Of a DNA stretch of 64,000 nt, positions 28,147 through 36,386 are shown one piece after another. Where the stretch lies: NCBI RefSeq assembly GCF_963668385.1, contig NZ_OY764327.1, positions 2,728,001-2,792,000 on the forward strand, read 5' to 3'. The notes under the pieces are model-generated. The model was not told the DNA's origin, did no database searches, and saw nothing but the letters and a program-made list of their open reading frames with translations. Made by a program: the position numbers and the translations under genes. This stretch comes from an uncultured Carboxylicivirga sp. (lineage in GTDB: Bacteria; Bacteroidota; Bacteroidia; Bacteroidales; Marinilabiliaceae). The stretch's first letter is position 1. Every line of letters starts with the position of its first letter.

Positions 28147-29109
28147 CTATTTTATTTTGAGCGTTGTGGGAATCAGTTTGGCACAACGGCTCGAATATGC
28201 GTAGTGCGGGATTTCAAGGCATTTCACTATCAAACCACTACGTTGTTTATTAAATGCTTTAAAGTTTAAATTTACTAAATCGCCCCGCATTACGTATATT
28301 TGTTGGGCTTTCGTTATTTCTTCCGCCATCTGTTCATATAGCGAATCTATTTCAGTCCAATCAGTTTTTATATCTGAATCATTCTCTAAAAATTGAAGTT
28401 TTTGCAAAAAATCAGTTTCTCTTTCCTGATGTTCTGCTCTTAGCCTATTTTTATCCAATTGTATATCTTTCCAGTCCTTTTCTTCTGTTTGTGAAATTTG
28501 ACACAACATTGATTCAAAAAATCGAACTCCAAAATCTTTCACTTGTTTAATAAAATCAACATAATCCATCTCATACATACCGTTGGATGTTGTCCATAAA
28601 ACAGCTCCATTCTCAAGTTTATGGTCAGATTGCCAAGCAATTCTAATCTTATCATTATTTCTAAAGAAATAGATATTAGGACCTCCTAATAAATGCCCTG
28701 AATTAAGATTGCGATTGGAAATCCAAGAATTCAACGTGTCATATTTGTCAAAGTAGAAATCACTTAAATCGTCATCATCTGTATCATTAATATCCAACCA
28801 CTTTTGAGAATCTAATTGGAATCTGCTTAGATTACCTGCTAAATCATAAAATTTATCAGGTACACTTTCTCCAATATTTTTAAATAAATCTGAAAAGTCT
28901 TCTAAAAATCGAGAAATCTGATAATCATTGTATTTAGTCGGTTTGTCCCCAAAATATGCTAATGCATCATCCGTATATTCATAAATTGTAGTTTCACCAA
29001 ATTCTATCCATAAATCACCATCTGTCAATCCAAACCAATGTAAACTCAAATCAGGTGATTGTCCAAAAGGTACTATACTATCTATATTTTTTAATCTAAA
29101 GTTTATCAT
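28147..29109 (-). CDS. DUF5984-like protein reading through its attC
   Basis: 320 residues, no signal, opening MINFRLKNIDSIVPFGQSPDLSLHWFGLTDGDLWIEFGE, which matches the layout of DUF5984 proteins (HWFGLTDG, then IRIAWQSDH and WTTSNGMYEMDYVDFIKQV). The reading frame has no stop at the cassette end. It continues through attC positions 28304-28185 and ends 37 bp beyond, adding about 50 residues (IYVMRGDLVNLNFKAFNKQR...) that are attC-encoded. The natural protein probably ended near residue 270. Function unknown. Confidence 0.65.
   Translation of the reverse strand: MINFRLKNIDSIVPFGQSPDLSLHWFGLTDGDLWIEFGETTIYEYTDDALAYFGDKPTKYNDYQISRFLEDFSDLFKNIGESVPDKFYDLAGNLSRFQLDSQKWLDINDTDDDDLSDFYFDKYDTLNSWISNRNLNSGHLLGGPNIYFFRNNDKIRIAWQSDHKLENGAVLWTTSNGMYEMDYVDFIKQVKDFGVRFFESMLCQISQTEEKDWKDIQLDKNRLRAEHQERETDFLQKLQFLENDSDIKTDWTEIDSLYEQMAEEITKAQQIYVMRGDLVNLNFKAFNKQRSGLIVKCLEIPHYAYSSRCAKLIPTTLKIK
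28185..28304 (-). repeat. attC site, gctcgaatatgcg family
   Basis: 120 bp, AACgGCTCGAATATGCGtagtgcgggattt ... gccccGCATTACGTATATTTGTT. Outward arm GTTgggctttcG pairs with caTgaagcccAAC at 29137. The gene upstream reads through the whole site. Confidence 0.85.
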
Positions 29110-29136
29110 ATTGCAGTGTCGTCGATAATGAAGCCC

Positions 29137-29258
29137 AACGGTGGCAATATGCGGAGGCCGGGATTTAGAAGCTCCAACTTGTCAAACCGTTGTGAACTTG
29201 AGTAAATGCACAAAGGTTTAAACTGCCTGCATCCCCCGGCTTACGTATATTGCGTGTT
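29137..29258 (-). repeat. attC site, ggcaatatgcggagg family
   Basis: AACggTGGCAATATGCGGAGGCCGGGATTT ... CCCCCGGCTTACGTATATTGCGTGTT, near-identical to the site at 53989. Outward arm GTTgtgtggcG pairs with aTgctacacAAC before 30248. Confidence 0.85.
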
Positions 29259-29266
29259 GTGTGGCG

Positions 29267-30205
29267 TTATTCTTCTTCCTCTATTTCATTATAAATATCA
29301 ATAATATGCGATAAGAATGATTCATACTCATTTTCATCATCTAATATTTTTCGTGGAACTTTTAGAATTAATTGTCCATATGGAGAAATAATCTCGAATC
29401 CATTTTCTGTAAAAAAATTAAACTTCTCAATATCAAACTCCTCAATATCTCTTTCTAAATCACAATAAATAAAATATTCATCAAATGGTAAATTATCATC
29501 ATAATATTCATAAATGCCAATGATATTTTCATCATTTTTTCTAATTGGAATATTTAAAAAAGGAAAGTTCCTCTCAAAAAAGCCGGTTCTATTTGTAACC
29601 TTAGCTGGGGATTTAATTGTACTTAGAAATTCAAAGTTTTCATTTAAAACTTCATTGGTTCTATCAACAATGTCACTTACCCAGTCATCTCTTTCAACTA
29701 GTGTACGATTTCCTGACTTCCTAAAACTATTCCACTCATCAAGCTTTGTAATTATATTTTCAAAAGAAATACAATGGTCACTATTTTCTTCATTTTCAAA
29801 CAGTCTAATTTCTACTCCTGCTAAATTAGCAGCAATAAGTGTTGCTTCATCAACTGTTTTTCCTATAAGAATCATTTTAGGACAAAAGTAATTTATACCA
29901 AATTCTTCTTCCCACTCCTCTTTTCTTTCGTCATTTAGTAAGTTTATATAACCTCTATATTCAAGTATTTGAGCAATAGCATCTCTATTTAAGCTTTCTT
30001 TTTTTAATTCAACTATTACAGGTCTATTATCTCTAGTATCTTTAAAAAGTAAATCAATATATCTATTGTCATTACAGCCAATATTTATTTGACGCCCCTT
30101 TTCTTTTCTACTTCCTAAAATATTAGGGATTATAAATCTTTCATCTAATAACCAAGGACTTTTATAAATAATTTCTTCTATTTCTGATTCTGTAAGATTA
30201 TTCAT
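29267..30205 (-). CDS. NucS-like PD-(D/E)XK nuclease
   Basis: 312 residues. The N-terminus (TESEIEEIIYKSPWLLDERF) and the core (RYID51LLFKDTRDNRPVIVE66LK68KESLNRDAIAQILEYRGYI) give a D-x14-E-x-K endonuclease site of the DUF91/NucS type, with the downstream Q-x3-Y. The C-terminal half (from about 170) is acidic and unknown. NucS-like enzymes cut mismatched or branched DNA; stand-alone relatives occur in defence islands. Here it is a single-gene cassette, so a defence or DNA-processing role is a reasonable but unproved idea. Confidence 0.7.
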   Translation of the reverse strand: MNNLTESEIEEIIYKSPWLLDERFIIPNILGSRKEKGRQINIGCNDNRYIDLLFKDTRDNRPVIVELKKESLNRDAIAQILEYRGYINLLNDERKEEWEEEFGINYFCPKMILIGKTVDEATLIAANLAGVEIRLFENEENSDHCISFENIITKLDEWNSFRKSGNRTLVERDDWVSDIVDRTNEVLNENFEFLSTIKSPAKVTNRTGFFERNFPFLNIPIRKNDENIIGIYEYYDDNLPFDEYFIYCDLERDIEEFDIEKFNFFTENGFEIISPYGQLILKVPRKILDDENEYESFLSHIIDIYNEIEEEE

Positions 30206-30247
30206 TTTTTCTAGTTTTTAAATTGAGCGACATGGTAAATGCTACAC

Positions 30248-30372
30248 AACGGTTTGCTGGATGAAGTCGTGGCGCATTAGTCGTGGTGTCGTGTCACCCG
30301 TTAGGGGGACTAAGACGGTAGACTAAGGTGTCAGGACGAGTAAACCTCGCCATGCTTTATTTCCAGCGTGTT
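30248..30372 (-). repeat. attC site, main family
   Basis: 125 bp with an extra G after AAC. Outward arm GTTgggcactGgct pairs with agcTtgtgcccAAC before the AACggtttg site at 30839. Confidence 0.88.
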
Positions 30373-30385
30373 GGGCACTGGCTTT

Positions 30386-30820
30386 TTAAATTGGCCATTG
30401 ATACTCATCATTATTTTTGAATGGTACACCAAGTTCAATATTGGTTACTCTTTCGTATTCAACCTTTAAAGTGAGCCAATCACGTTCAAGGAAATAAGTA
30501 GTAAAAAAATCATATTCTTCTTTTTCCCAAGATTCTAGTTTAGTTTCAAACTGTTTTGCGACGTCAATAATTTTACAGTCTATAACTTTGGAATCATTTA
30601 TAGTTAAATTCATATTTGAGCTTCGGATATAGCCAAGCCGATCACCTTCGCTTTGATAAAAAGTCAGTCTAATTTTCTGGTCTGTATATTCCCAGATTAG
30701 TTCGTTGTCATCAACTGAATCAATTATTATTCTGTTTGGCTTACCTATGATCTTTTCGATTTCAGGTCGAGTCATTCCGAATTTTATTTTATCAATTCCT
30801 ATTTTAGTTAGAATTTTCAT
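30386..30820 (-). CDS. Small protein with SmpA/BLIP-like start
   Basis: 144 residues from the ATG at 30820; the 45 codons upstream in the open frame are attC sequence. It opens MKILTKIGIDKIKFGMTRPEIEKIIGKPNRI, the helix-turn-helix beginning typical of SmpA/OmlA/BLIP-fold domains (KFGM-x3-E-V-x2-ilGxP), followed by beta strands. No signal peptide, so cytoplasmic. Function unknown. Confidence 0.65.
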   Translation of the reverse strand: MKILTKIGIDKIKFGMTRPEIEKIIGKPNRIIIDSVDDNELIWEYTDQKIRLTFYQSEGDRLGYIRSSNMNLTINDSKVIDCKIIDVAKQFETKLESWEKEEYDFFTTYFLERDWLTLKVEYERVTNIELGVPFKNNDEYQWPI

Positions 30821-30838
30821 CTTCTCAAGCTTGTGCCC

Positions 30839-30961
30839 AACGGTTTGTGTAAGAGCAGTGGCGGATTTCGAATGATTTTCTGTCCGCAGGACACGAAAAT
30901 CGGACGAGAGCCGACACCTCAAACATTTTGCTACGCCCGCCATTGCTTTTGACACGTTGTT
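30839..30961 (-). repeat. attC site (own family)
   Basis: AACggttTGTGTaagAGCAGTGGCGGatttc ... gcCCGCCATTGCTtttGACACgttGTT. Outward arm GTTggctgatGcat pairs with atgTtgcagccAAC before 31596, fixing the second of two possible GTT triplets as the boundary. Confidence 0.8.
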
Positions 30962-30973
30962 GGCTGATGCATT

Positions 30974-31549
30974 TTATTTGTTTTTCTTTTTAGATATAAT
31001 TCTACCATTTGAGTCTGCAATTTCAATGTAAAAGTCAATCCGAGTAGTGTCAAAGTCAGAAATCATTGGTTCAAATAACAAATCTGGCTTCACTGACATG
31101 ATCCAACTATTATGCGAGATAATCTTAAAAGAGTCCTCTAACATTTCTAACATTGCAGTTCTTTTCCAATAAAACTTAATCGAGTCTAGAGAATAGGGGT
31201 GCATTATTATCGTGTCAAAATTTAACTTACAATTATTCCAATCTGAAATAAATTCTTCTCCAGAGATTCTTAAACTGTCTTGTAATTCGCCTAATTCAAA
31301 TCCAGATTCTCGGATTGTGTCAATCAAATTTTTCCAGTCAATATGCTCAAGTTGATCAATATTGTCAGGGAACTTAAGTTCTGCAAAACGCTTCGTAAAG
31401 ATGATTGATATTAGACTCTCCTCACAGCTATCTAGTCCTACATTGTCACTTGATATAGATTCAACTATCGGATTTAGCACTGGTCTATATAGAATTGCAC
31501 AGCTTGAAAATACGATAGACAAAAATATATAGTAGATAATAGGTTTCAT
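30974..31549 (-). CDS. Cassette lipoprotein, paralogue of the 17.0-17.5 kb gene
   Basis: 191 residues from the ATG at 31549 (the longer frame starts inside attC), lipobox SIVFSSC (Cys14). The C-x2-SLISIIFTKRFAELKFPDNIDQLEHIDW stretch parallels the lipoprotein at 16962. It ends in a beta-rich tail (FDTTRIDFYIEIADSNGRII). Role unknown. Confidence 0.65.
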   Translation of the reverse strand: MKPIIYYIFLSIVFSSCAILYRPVLNPIVESISSDNVGLDSCEESLISIIFTKRFAELKFPDNIDQLEHIDWKNLIDTIRESGFELGELQDSLRISGEEFISDWNNCKLNFDTIIMHPYSLDSIKFYWKRTAMLEMLEDSFKIISHNSWIMSVKPDLLFEPMISDFDTTRIDFYIEIADSNGRIISKKKNK

Positions 31550-31595
31550 TTTATTTCTAACAGTTGATTTGATATGTATGCGCAATGTTGCAGCC

Positions 31596-31719
31596 AACGT
31601 TTGCTGGATGAAGTCGTGGCGCGTTAGTCGTGGTGTCGTGTCACCCGTTAGGGGGACTAAGACGGTAGACTAAAGTGTCAGGACGAGCAAAGCGCGCCAT
31701 GCTTTATTTCCAGCGGGTT
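31596..31719 (-). repeat. attC site, main family
   Basis: 124 bp. Outward arm GTTgtaaaccG pairs with aTggtttacAAC before 32191. TGGCGCG on the left can pair fully with CGCGCCA on the right. Confidence 0.9.
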
Positions 31720-31733
31720 GTAAACCGTTTTTA

Positions 31734-32120
31734 TTACTCATCAATATGTTTATCTGTCCGAAAATATCTATAAGTTGATGCCAAAAATTCCAAATTGATG
31801 ATTTCTTTCATTACTAAGCTATCAGAATCAAGTTTCAATAGTTCATATTTTCTGTTTCCTAAAGTCAATTGATTTGCCTTTAGTTTATATTTTGCTGAGT
31901 AGGTTTCTGGTCCTTGTTTTACTTTAATAGTCCCATTTTTATTAAATAACAAAAGAACTTCGATAGGTTCTGCATTGGCTTGTCCAATTTGTATTAATGG
32001 TTCAGTTGGTTTTTCTTTTACTCTTTCCCAAGTTCCAATTAGTTGCTTTTCTTTTTTCTGAGCACATGAAGTAATTGTCAGGAAAGTAATAATAATTGAA
32101 GTCAAAATATTTTTAGTCAT
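31734..32120 (-). CDS. Lipocalin-like lipoprotein
   Basis: 128 residues, lipobox FLTITSC (Cys20). The mature part starts QLIGTWERVKE and shows alternating strands (EVLLLFNKNGTIKVKQGPETYSAKYKLKANQLTLGNRKYELLKL) ending VMKEI. This is the pattern of the short lipocalin-like/DUF4488-type proteins frequent in Bacteroidota. A small hydrophobic ligand is possible; none can be named. Confidence 0.65.
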   Translation of the reverse strand: MTKNILTSIIITFLTITSCAQKKEKQLIGTWERVKEKPTEPLIQIGQANAEPIEVLLLFNKNGTIKVKQGPETYSAKYKLKANQLTLGNRKYELLKLDSDSLVMKEIINLEFLASTYRYFRTDKHIDE

Positions 32121-32190
32121 TTTACTATTATTGTGATTTGATATTTGTTCTTTTTATATGTGAAGTTGAGCGACTTGGTTAATGGTTTAC

Positions 32191-32314
32191 AACGGTCACT
32201 TGTATGTGGTCGGGCGGGATTTCGGAAAGAAATCCTGTCAGACCCGCAGGAAAGTGGGCACGAGGTCTGACTTGTCAGACCGCTAAACCCCCCGCCTGCC
32301 ATATACAATTTGTT
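32191..32314 (-). repeat. attC site (own family)
   Basis: AACggtcactTGTATGTGGtcGGGCGGG ... CCCGCCtgCCATATACAatttGTT. Outward arm GTTaccacacG pairs with aTgtgtggtAAC before 33327. Confidence 0.8.
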
Positions 32315-32330
32315 ACCACACGTTTTTTAT

Positions 32331-32909
32331 TTATGTTGTTGTCCATTTAAACCAGTGTTTTTTAATTTTTTTCCATGAGGTTAAATCTCCACATCCATTC
32401 CAAGAAGGTTCATCATCTGTTAAACTATATGCAAATCCGTAACAGTTGTCAATCATTCCACTAATTAAAAACAAAACATGTTTCTTTTCTTCCGGAACAT
32501 AACTAACGTGTACAATAAGATTCTTTTTTTGTAAAATTTGATTTGCTTCTTCAATTGTTATTTGGTCTGTCAGAATTTGATTTGCAACCTTTTCGAGAAT
32601 TTCGTCATAATTTGACAGATATATTTTTTCTCTGATACTATTAATTCCCCAAGTCACAGGAAGCAAAGCAACATAAAAGCCGACAGCAAGAATACTTAAA
32701 ATCAGTTTTTTCTTTAATCCTTTATCTGCGATTAGAAAAGCTATAAATCCAACAAGTCCGGCAAGTCCACCATAAATAAATACCATTGCAATTATAAATG
32801 GATTACTTTGTCCCAATTTGTTAGTAAACTCAATTATTAAGAATATAAGTCCGGGACTTAGAAATAGAAGAAGTCCAGATTTAGCGATTATTTGTCTTGG
32901 TGAATTCAT
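32331..32909 (-). CDS. Membrane protein of unknown function
   Basis: 192 residues with three membrane segments (about 9-27, 37-61 and 68-86) and a soluble C-terminal domain (EEANQILQKKNLIVHVSYVPEEKKHVLFLISGMIDNCYGFAYS). It shares a cassette with the small protein gene at 32936. No family recognised. Confidence 0.55.
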   Translation of the reverse strand: MNSPRQIIAKSGLLLFLSPGLIFLIIEFTNKLGQSNPFIIAMVFIYGGLAGLVGFIAFLIADKGLKKKLILSILAVGFYVALLPVTWGINSIREKIYLSNYDEILEKVANQILTDQITIEEANQILQKKNLIVHVSYVPEEKKHVLFLISGMIDNCYGFAYSLTDDEPSWNGCGDLTSWKKIKKHWFKWTTT

Positions 32910-32935
32910 TATTTCAAAATACGTCGTAATAGTCT

Positions 32936-33289
32936 TTATTTACCTCTTCTGTTTAGAGGTATTTCTATGTCATTATTAAAGTCATGTAAAACCAACGAAT
33001 CGCTGGTCAGTTTTAAAATCAGAAATTTTTCGATATAATTCTCACTGTTAGTTGTAATTATTGTATCCTTTTTTAATTGATATTTTACCCAAATATCTGA
33101 GTCTGGGTAATAAATTGAATCTTCATAGATTCCAAAATATGCATTTTCTATTTCTACATCTCCACCGTATGCTCCTTTTAGGTTCTCGATATTGATTTTT
33201 AATTTTTCCTCCTTGATTTGTGTAAAGGAAAAAAGGACAAGAACAATTAATATAGATGCGATTAAATTTTGGATTTTAATATTAGTCAT
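32936..33289 (-). CDS. Small secreted or membrane-anchored protein
   Basis: 117 residues; an N-terminal hydrophobic stretch (LIASILIVLVLFSFT) acts as signal or anchor, followed by a beta-rich domain (GGDVEIENAYFGIYEDSIYYPDSDIWVKYQLKKDTI). It lies 26 bp upstream of the membrane protein in the same cassette. Unknown role. Confidence 0.55.
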   Translation of the reverse strand: MTNIKIQNLIASILIVLVLFSFTQIKEEKLKINIENLKGAYGGDVEIENAYFGIYEDSIYYPDSDIWVKYQLKKDTIITTNSENYIEKFLILKLTSDSLVLHDFNNDIEIPLNRRGK

Positions 33290-33326
33290 TCAATTTTGGT
33301 TTTGTCTTTGTTTCAAAATGTGTGGT

Positions 33327-33447
33327 AACGTTTGCAGTATATTTCGGGCGGCATTAACCCCTGCGAACCTATCGCCCGTTATAAAGTTAATAGGAATTAC
33401 AAACCTTCCAAATTGCACTTCTTGCCGACTGAAATATACTGTGTGTT
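33327..33447 (-). repeat. attC site (own family)
   Basis: AACgtttGCAGTATATTTCGGGCGGC ... GAAATATACtgtgtGTT. Outward arm GTTaccacacG is identical to that of the site at 32191 and pairs with aTgtgtggtAAC before 34065, so two neighbouring cassettes carry the same arm sequence. Confidence 0.8.
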
Positions 33448-34045
33448 ACCACACGTTTTTATTTTTAATCTCATAACTGTATGGATTCTCAGAGTCCATT
33501 TCACCATCATGATAGATTAATAATTCAAGGTGATTTTCATTTAATTCCAATGACTCGATTTTATATATTCCTTTTAAGCAAATATTATTGTCACGATAGA
33601 TAGATCTCTCTAAAATTCCGAATTCTGATTTAGTCATTTTAATATTTTCTCCACATGCCAAAAATCCGCCAATAAATGTTTCTATTTTGTAAGTGTCATT
33701 GATTCTGTATTCATACAAAGTTTCTCCAAATAAGAGAGTATAAATACTAACTATAATCAATGGAAGAAGGAGAATAACTTTAAGAATCTTTTTTCTTGAA
33801 TACTTGACTATGCTAAAAAATAATAAACATGAAAATATAAAAGTCAGTCCGATAATAGAATTCGAATAAATTCCTTTGAGCCTATAGTCAATAAATAAAA
33901 GAGTAGTGAAAATCAGAGATGTTATAGTTGTTAATATTAATATTCTTGAAATTATTTTCTCCAATTTAGGAATCTGCTTTTTAATCAACAATGGAATGCA
34001 GTTGAGTCCAACTATTGCGATTATGAATATTAGGATTGCTTCCAT
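33446..34045 (-). CDS. Four-helix membrane protein
   Basis: 199 residues with four membrane segments within the first 106 residues and a soluble C-terminal domain (ETFIGGFLACGENIKMTKSEFGILERSIYRDNNICLKGIYKIESLELNENHLELLIY). The stop codon overlaps the GTT of its attC. Unknown family. Confidence 0.55.
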   Translation of the reverse strand: MEAILIFIIAIVGLNCIPLLIKKQIPKLEKIISRILILTTITSLIFTTLLFIDYRLKGIYSNSIIGLTFIFSCLLFFSIVKYSRKKILKVILLLPLIIVSIYTLLFGETLYEYRINDTYKIETFIGGFLACGENIKMTKSEFGILERSIYRDNNICLKGIYKIESLELNENHLELLIYHDGEMDSENPYSYEIKNKNVW

Positions 34046-34064
34046 TTTTTCTTAAATGTGTGGT

Positions 34065-34188
34065 AACGTTTGCTGGATGAAGTCGTGGCGCATTAGTCGT
34101 GGTGTCGTGTCACCCGTTAGGGGGACTAAGACGGTAGACTAAGGTGTCAGGACGAGGCGAACGAGCCATGCTTTATTTCCAGCGTGTT
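34065..34188 (-). repeat. attC site, main family
   Basis: Outward arm GTTgcagcttGttg pairs with caaTaagctgcAAC before 34522. Heads the first full copy of the repeated non-coding cassette. Confidence 0.9.
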
Positions 34189-34521
34189 GCAGCTTGTTGT
34201 TTATTGCTCCAAGTGTAGCAAAAGTTATTTTTATTATTTTCTAAGTCCTTACTCAAAAGCTATTTGTCCCAATACGATTTGTCAATCAAACTCCTAAAAA
34301 AAATGCTTGTCAAAGAGTCAAATCTTTTTGCCGGTCACGATAAATGAAAGTCCTGGTTTGAGCGCTTTGTAAATCTTATATTTTGTTCACGTTTGAAAAT
34401 CAATTCCAAAAAGCACACAAGCAAGTCAAATTAATAGTTTCAAGTTCAGTGAATCTTTCAAAACCCAATAGCTAAACATACAAATTAAGCAACACTTCGT
34501 TAACTCACCGCAATAAGCTGC
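34189..34521. other. Non-coding cassette, copy 1
   Basis: 333 bp without a convincing reading frame on either strand; the reverse strand has only short frames with early stops. It is almost identical to 43851-44182, and its right two thirds recurs at 16057-16262. The right half can be read as DRQKDLTL followed by a stop, matching the beginning of the 16.0 kb fragment, so it may be a decayed gene. A structured RNA or a promoter cassette is the other option. Confidence 0.6.
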
Positions 34522-34645
34522 AACGTTTGCTGGATGAAGTCGTGGCGCGTTAGTCGTGGTGTCGTGTCACCCGTTAGGGGGACTAAGACGGTAGACAAAG
34601 GCGTCAGGACGAGCAAAGCGCGCCATGCTTTATTTCCAGCCTGTT
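34522..34645 (-). repeat. attC site, main family
   Basis: Right end reads TCCAGCctGTT. Outward arm GTTggggccaGttt pairs with aaaTtggccccAAC before 35423. Serves the overlapping gene pair at 34655-35402. Confidence 0.9.
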
Positions 34646-34654
34646 GGGGCCAGT

Positions 34655-34963
34655 TTATTCTCTTTTGAATTCGATGATTTCTTCGTCAATCTCAAGCAAT
34701 ATCGATGGATTCAGAATTATTTCTCCCTGATAAAAACCTTCACAACGCCAATTTAAAACATCAACATTACATGTGTAATATGTACTTATTTTTTCGTCTT
34801 TTTTGGATGGTGAAAAATCAAATGACCAGTATAAGTTCTGTTTTACATCATCAAATATTAACCTATATGATGATAACTTGAAATCACTAATATTATTAGA
34901 AATATATTCTTCCGCTATTGTCTTTGCTTTATCAAGTGTTATCAACTGTGCACTTTCCATCAA
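34655..34963 (-). CDS. PepSY-like small protein, second of an overlapping pair
   Basis: 102 residues; LITLDKAKTIAEEYISNNISDFKLSSYRLIFDDVKQNLYWSFDF has the helix-strand-strand pattern of a PepSY-type domain. It overlaps the 3' end of the secreted-protein gene by 32 bases in another frame. Either the two are translationally coupled, or one ancestral gene was split by a frameshift; the second protein has no signal of its own, which slightly favours a split. Confidence 0.5.
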   Translation of the reverse strand: MMESAQLITLDKAKTIAEEYISNNISDFKLSSYRLIFDDVKQNLYWSFDFSPSKKDEKISTYYTCNVDVLNWRCEGFYQGEIILNPSILLEIDEEIIEFKRE

Positions 34964-35402
34964 TGTCCTTATGCAAGTTTAGATTAGGAAAATTCAATCT
35001 AATCAGTTGTCCATATGAATCAATTGCAATCAGAAGGTAGTGCAAACCAATTCCTAAAGATAAATCTTGCCATTCGTAAAGTGCTGAAAATTTTGGGACC
35101 TGTCCGATTTCATAAATAATAGCAGGGTGTTTTTTTAGCAAAGATTTTATGTCAACACTTATTGCGTAAATGAATTTTAAATTTTGAAAATGTTCTTTTG
35201 TCCTAGTTTTTAGTTGATTTTCTATAGCTTCTTTTAAGTCTGGAGGAACTTCTGAAAGCGTGTCATAATTGACAATACAACTAGTGTCTCTAAAACCACT
35301 TGAAAGAACCGTAGTTTCTGAATTATAAATCAATTCCTGACCACCAACGTATTCCATGTTGAGAAAAAGAATCAATATTAATATGGTTAGCTTATGTGAC
35401 AT
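34932..35402 (-). CDS. Secreted protein of unknown function
   Basis: 156 residues with an N-terminal signal (MSHKLTILILILFLNMEYVGGQ). The mature part includes PPDLKEAIENQLKTRTKEHFQNLKFIYAISVDI. No family recognised. It overlaps the PepSY-like gene by 32 bases; see that entry for the frameshift alternative. Confidence 0.5.
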   Translation of the reverse strand: MSHKLTILILILFLNMEYVGGQELIYNSETTVLSSGFRDTSCIVNYDTLSEVPPDLKEAIENQLKTRTKEHFQNLKFIYAISVDIKSLLKKHPAIIYEIGQVPKFSALYEWQDLSLGIGLHYLLIAIDSYGQLIRLNFPNLNLHKDIDGKCTVDNT

Positions 35403-35422
35403 GTATTTTTCAAATTGGCCCC

Positions 35423-35546
35423 AACGTTGGCTGGATGAAGTCGTGGCGCATTAGTCGAGGTGTCGTGTCACCCGATAGGGGGACTAAGACGGTAGACTAA
35501 GGTGTCAGGACGAGCAACGCGCGCCATGCTTTATTTCCAGCTTGTT
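35423..35546 (-). repeat. attC site, main family
   Basis: Left end AACgttgGCTGGA and right TCCAGCttGTT. Outward arm GTTgtgccgtcG pairs with caTgcggcacAAC before 36188 with one bulged base. Confidence 0.88.
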
Positions 35547-35567
35547 GTGCCGTCGTACTTTTTGAAT

Positions 35568-36125
35568 TTATTTCTTCGCATTGCCATATTGTTTCATCGT
35601 CACACCAGCTTCATCATATTCAGTCCAATTCCCAATCGGAGTTCCCATGTCATACTCTCCTTTTTTCCATTCATCTCCATTTTCTTTGTAATGAACACAG
35701 TAACCATGTACCATATTATCTTTGGCATAACCATCTATTTCAATTTCTCCATTTTCATAGAATAATTTATAAACACCATTTTTCTTGCCATTTTGTATAA
35801 AACTCAATTCATGCAGTTGCCCACTTTCATAATATATCTTCATCGTATCAATCTGAAGACCATCTTTATAAGTCATTTTTTTGTGAATCTTTCCAGTCTT
35901 ATAAAATATCTTTGATATCCCATTTTGCTTTCCTTTTTTATACATTAATTCTCCTTGAAGTTCTCCTGTTGGATAATACAGCCTAACAATACCTTCTGGT
36001 CTATCTTTTTTTCCAGAATACTCAAGTTTTAATGTTCCGTCCTTATAAAATTCCTTATTCTCAAAATCCTGAGCATTAGAAATTGTAAAAATCAATCCAA
36101 AAATTACGATAAAAACTTGTCTCAT
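35568..36125 (-). CDS. Secreted MORN-repeat (YwqK-type) protein
   Basis: 185 residues from the ATG at 36125, signal peptide MRQVFIVIFGLIFTISNAQ. About seven MORN-variant repeats of 22-24 residues follow: EFYKDGTLKLEYSGKKDRPEG, LYYPTGELQGELMYKKGKQNG, IFYKTGKIHKKMTYKDG, IYYESGQLHELSFIQNGKKNG, LFYENGEIEIDGYAKDN, HYKENGDEWKKGEYDMG. Such proteins are often annotated as toxin-antitoxin system YwqK antitoxin, but here it is probably a periplasmic repeat protein. Single-gene cassette. Confidence 0.8.
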   Translation of the reverse strand: MRQVFIVIFGLIFTISNAQDFENKEFYKDGTLKLEYSGKKDRPEGIVRLYYPTGELQGELMYKKGKQNGISKIFYKTGKIHKKMTYKDGLQIDTMKIYYESGQLHELSFIQNGKKNGVYKLFYENGEIEIDGYAKDNMVHGYCVHYKENGDEWKKGEYDMGTPIGNWTEYDEAGVTMKQYGNAKK

Positions 36126-36187
36126 TTTATAGTTTGTCTTTATTATCAATTGTTTATCATTTGTAGGTCGTTCTGAGTATGCGGCAC

Positions 36188-36371
36188 AACGGTGGCTAGA
36201 TGAAGCGTATGGAGATTGAACGAACCAACCTTTCAAAACACTACTTAGCCAAAGCTTTTATTTGTTTTTATCTTTTCATAATTAAAGCCAAATCAAAGAT
36301 TTGGCGGTGTTCAATAGCCCTACTCAACTTCCTATTAATTACTAACTCCATATGCTTTATTCTAGCGTGTT
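36188..36371 (-). repeat. Long attC site with inner hairpin
   Basis: 184 bp, close to the site at 26652 (GGCTAGATgaagcgtatgg) with an inner hairpin GCCAAATC-aaa-GATTTGGC at 36287-36305. Outward arm GTTgtacacaGtac pairs with gtaTtgtgtacAAC before 36839. Confidence 0.82.
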
Positions 36372-36386
36372 GTACACAGTACTTTA

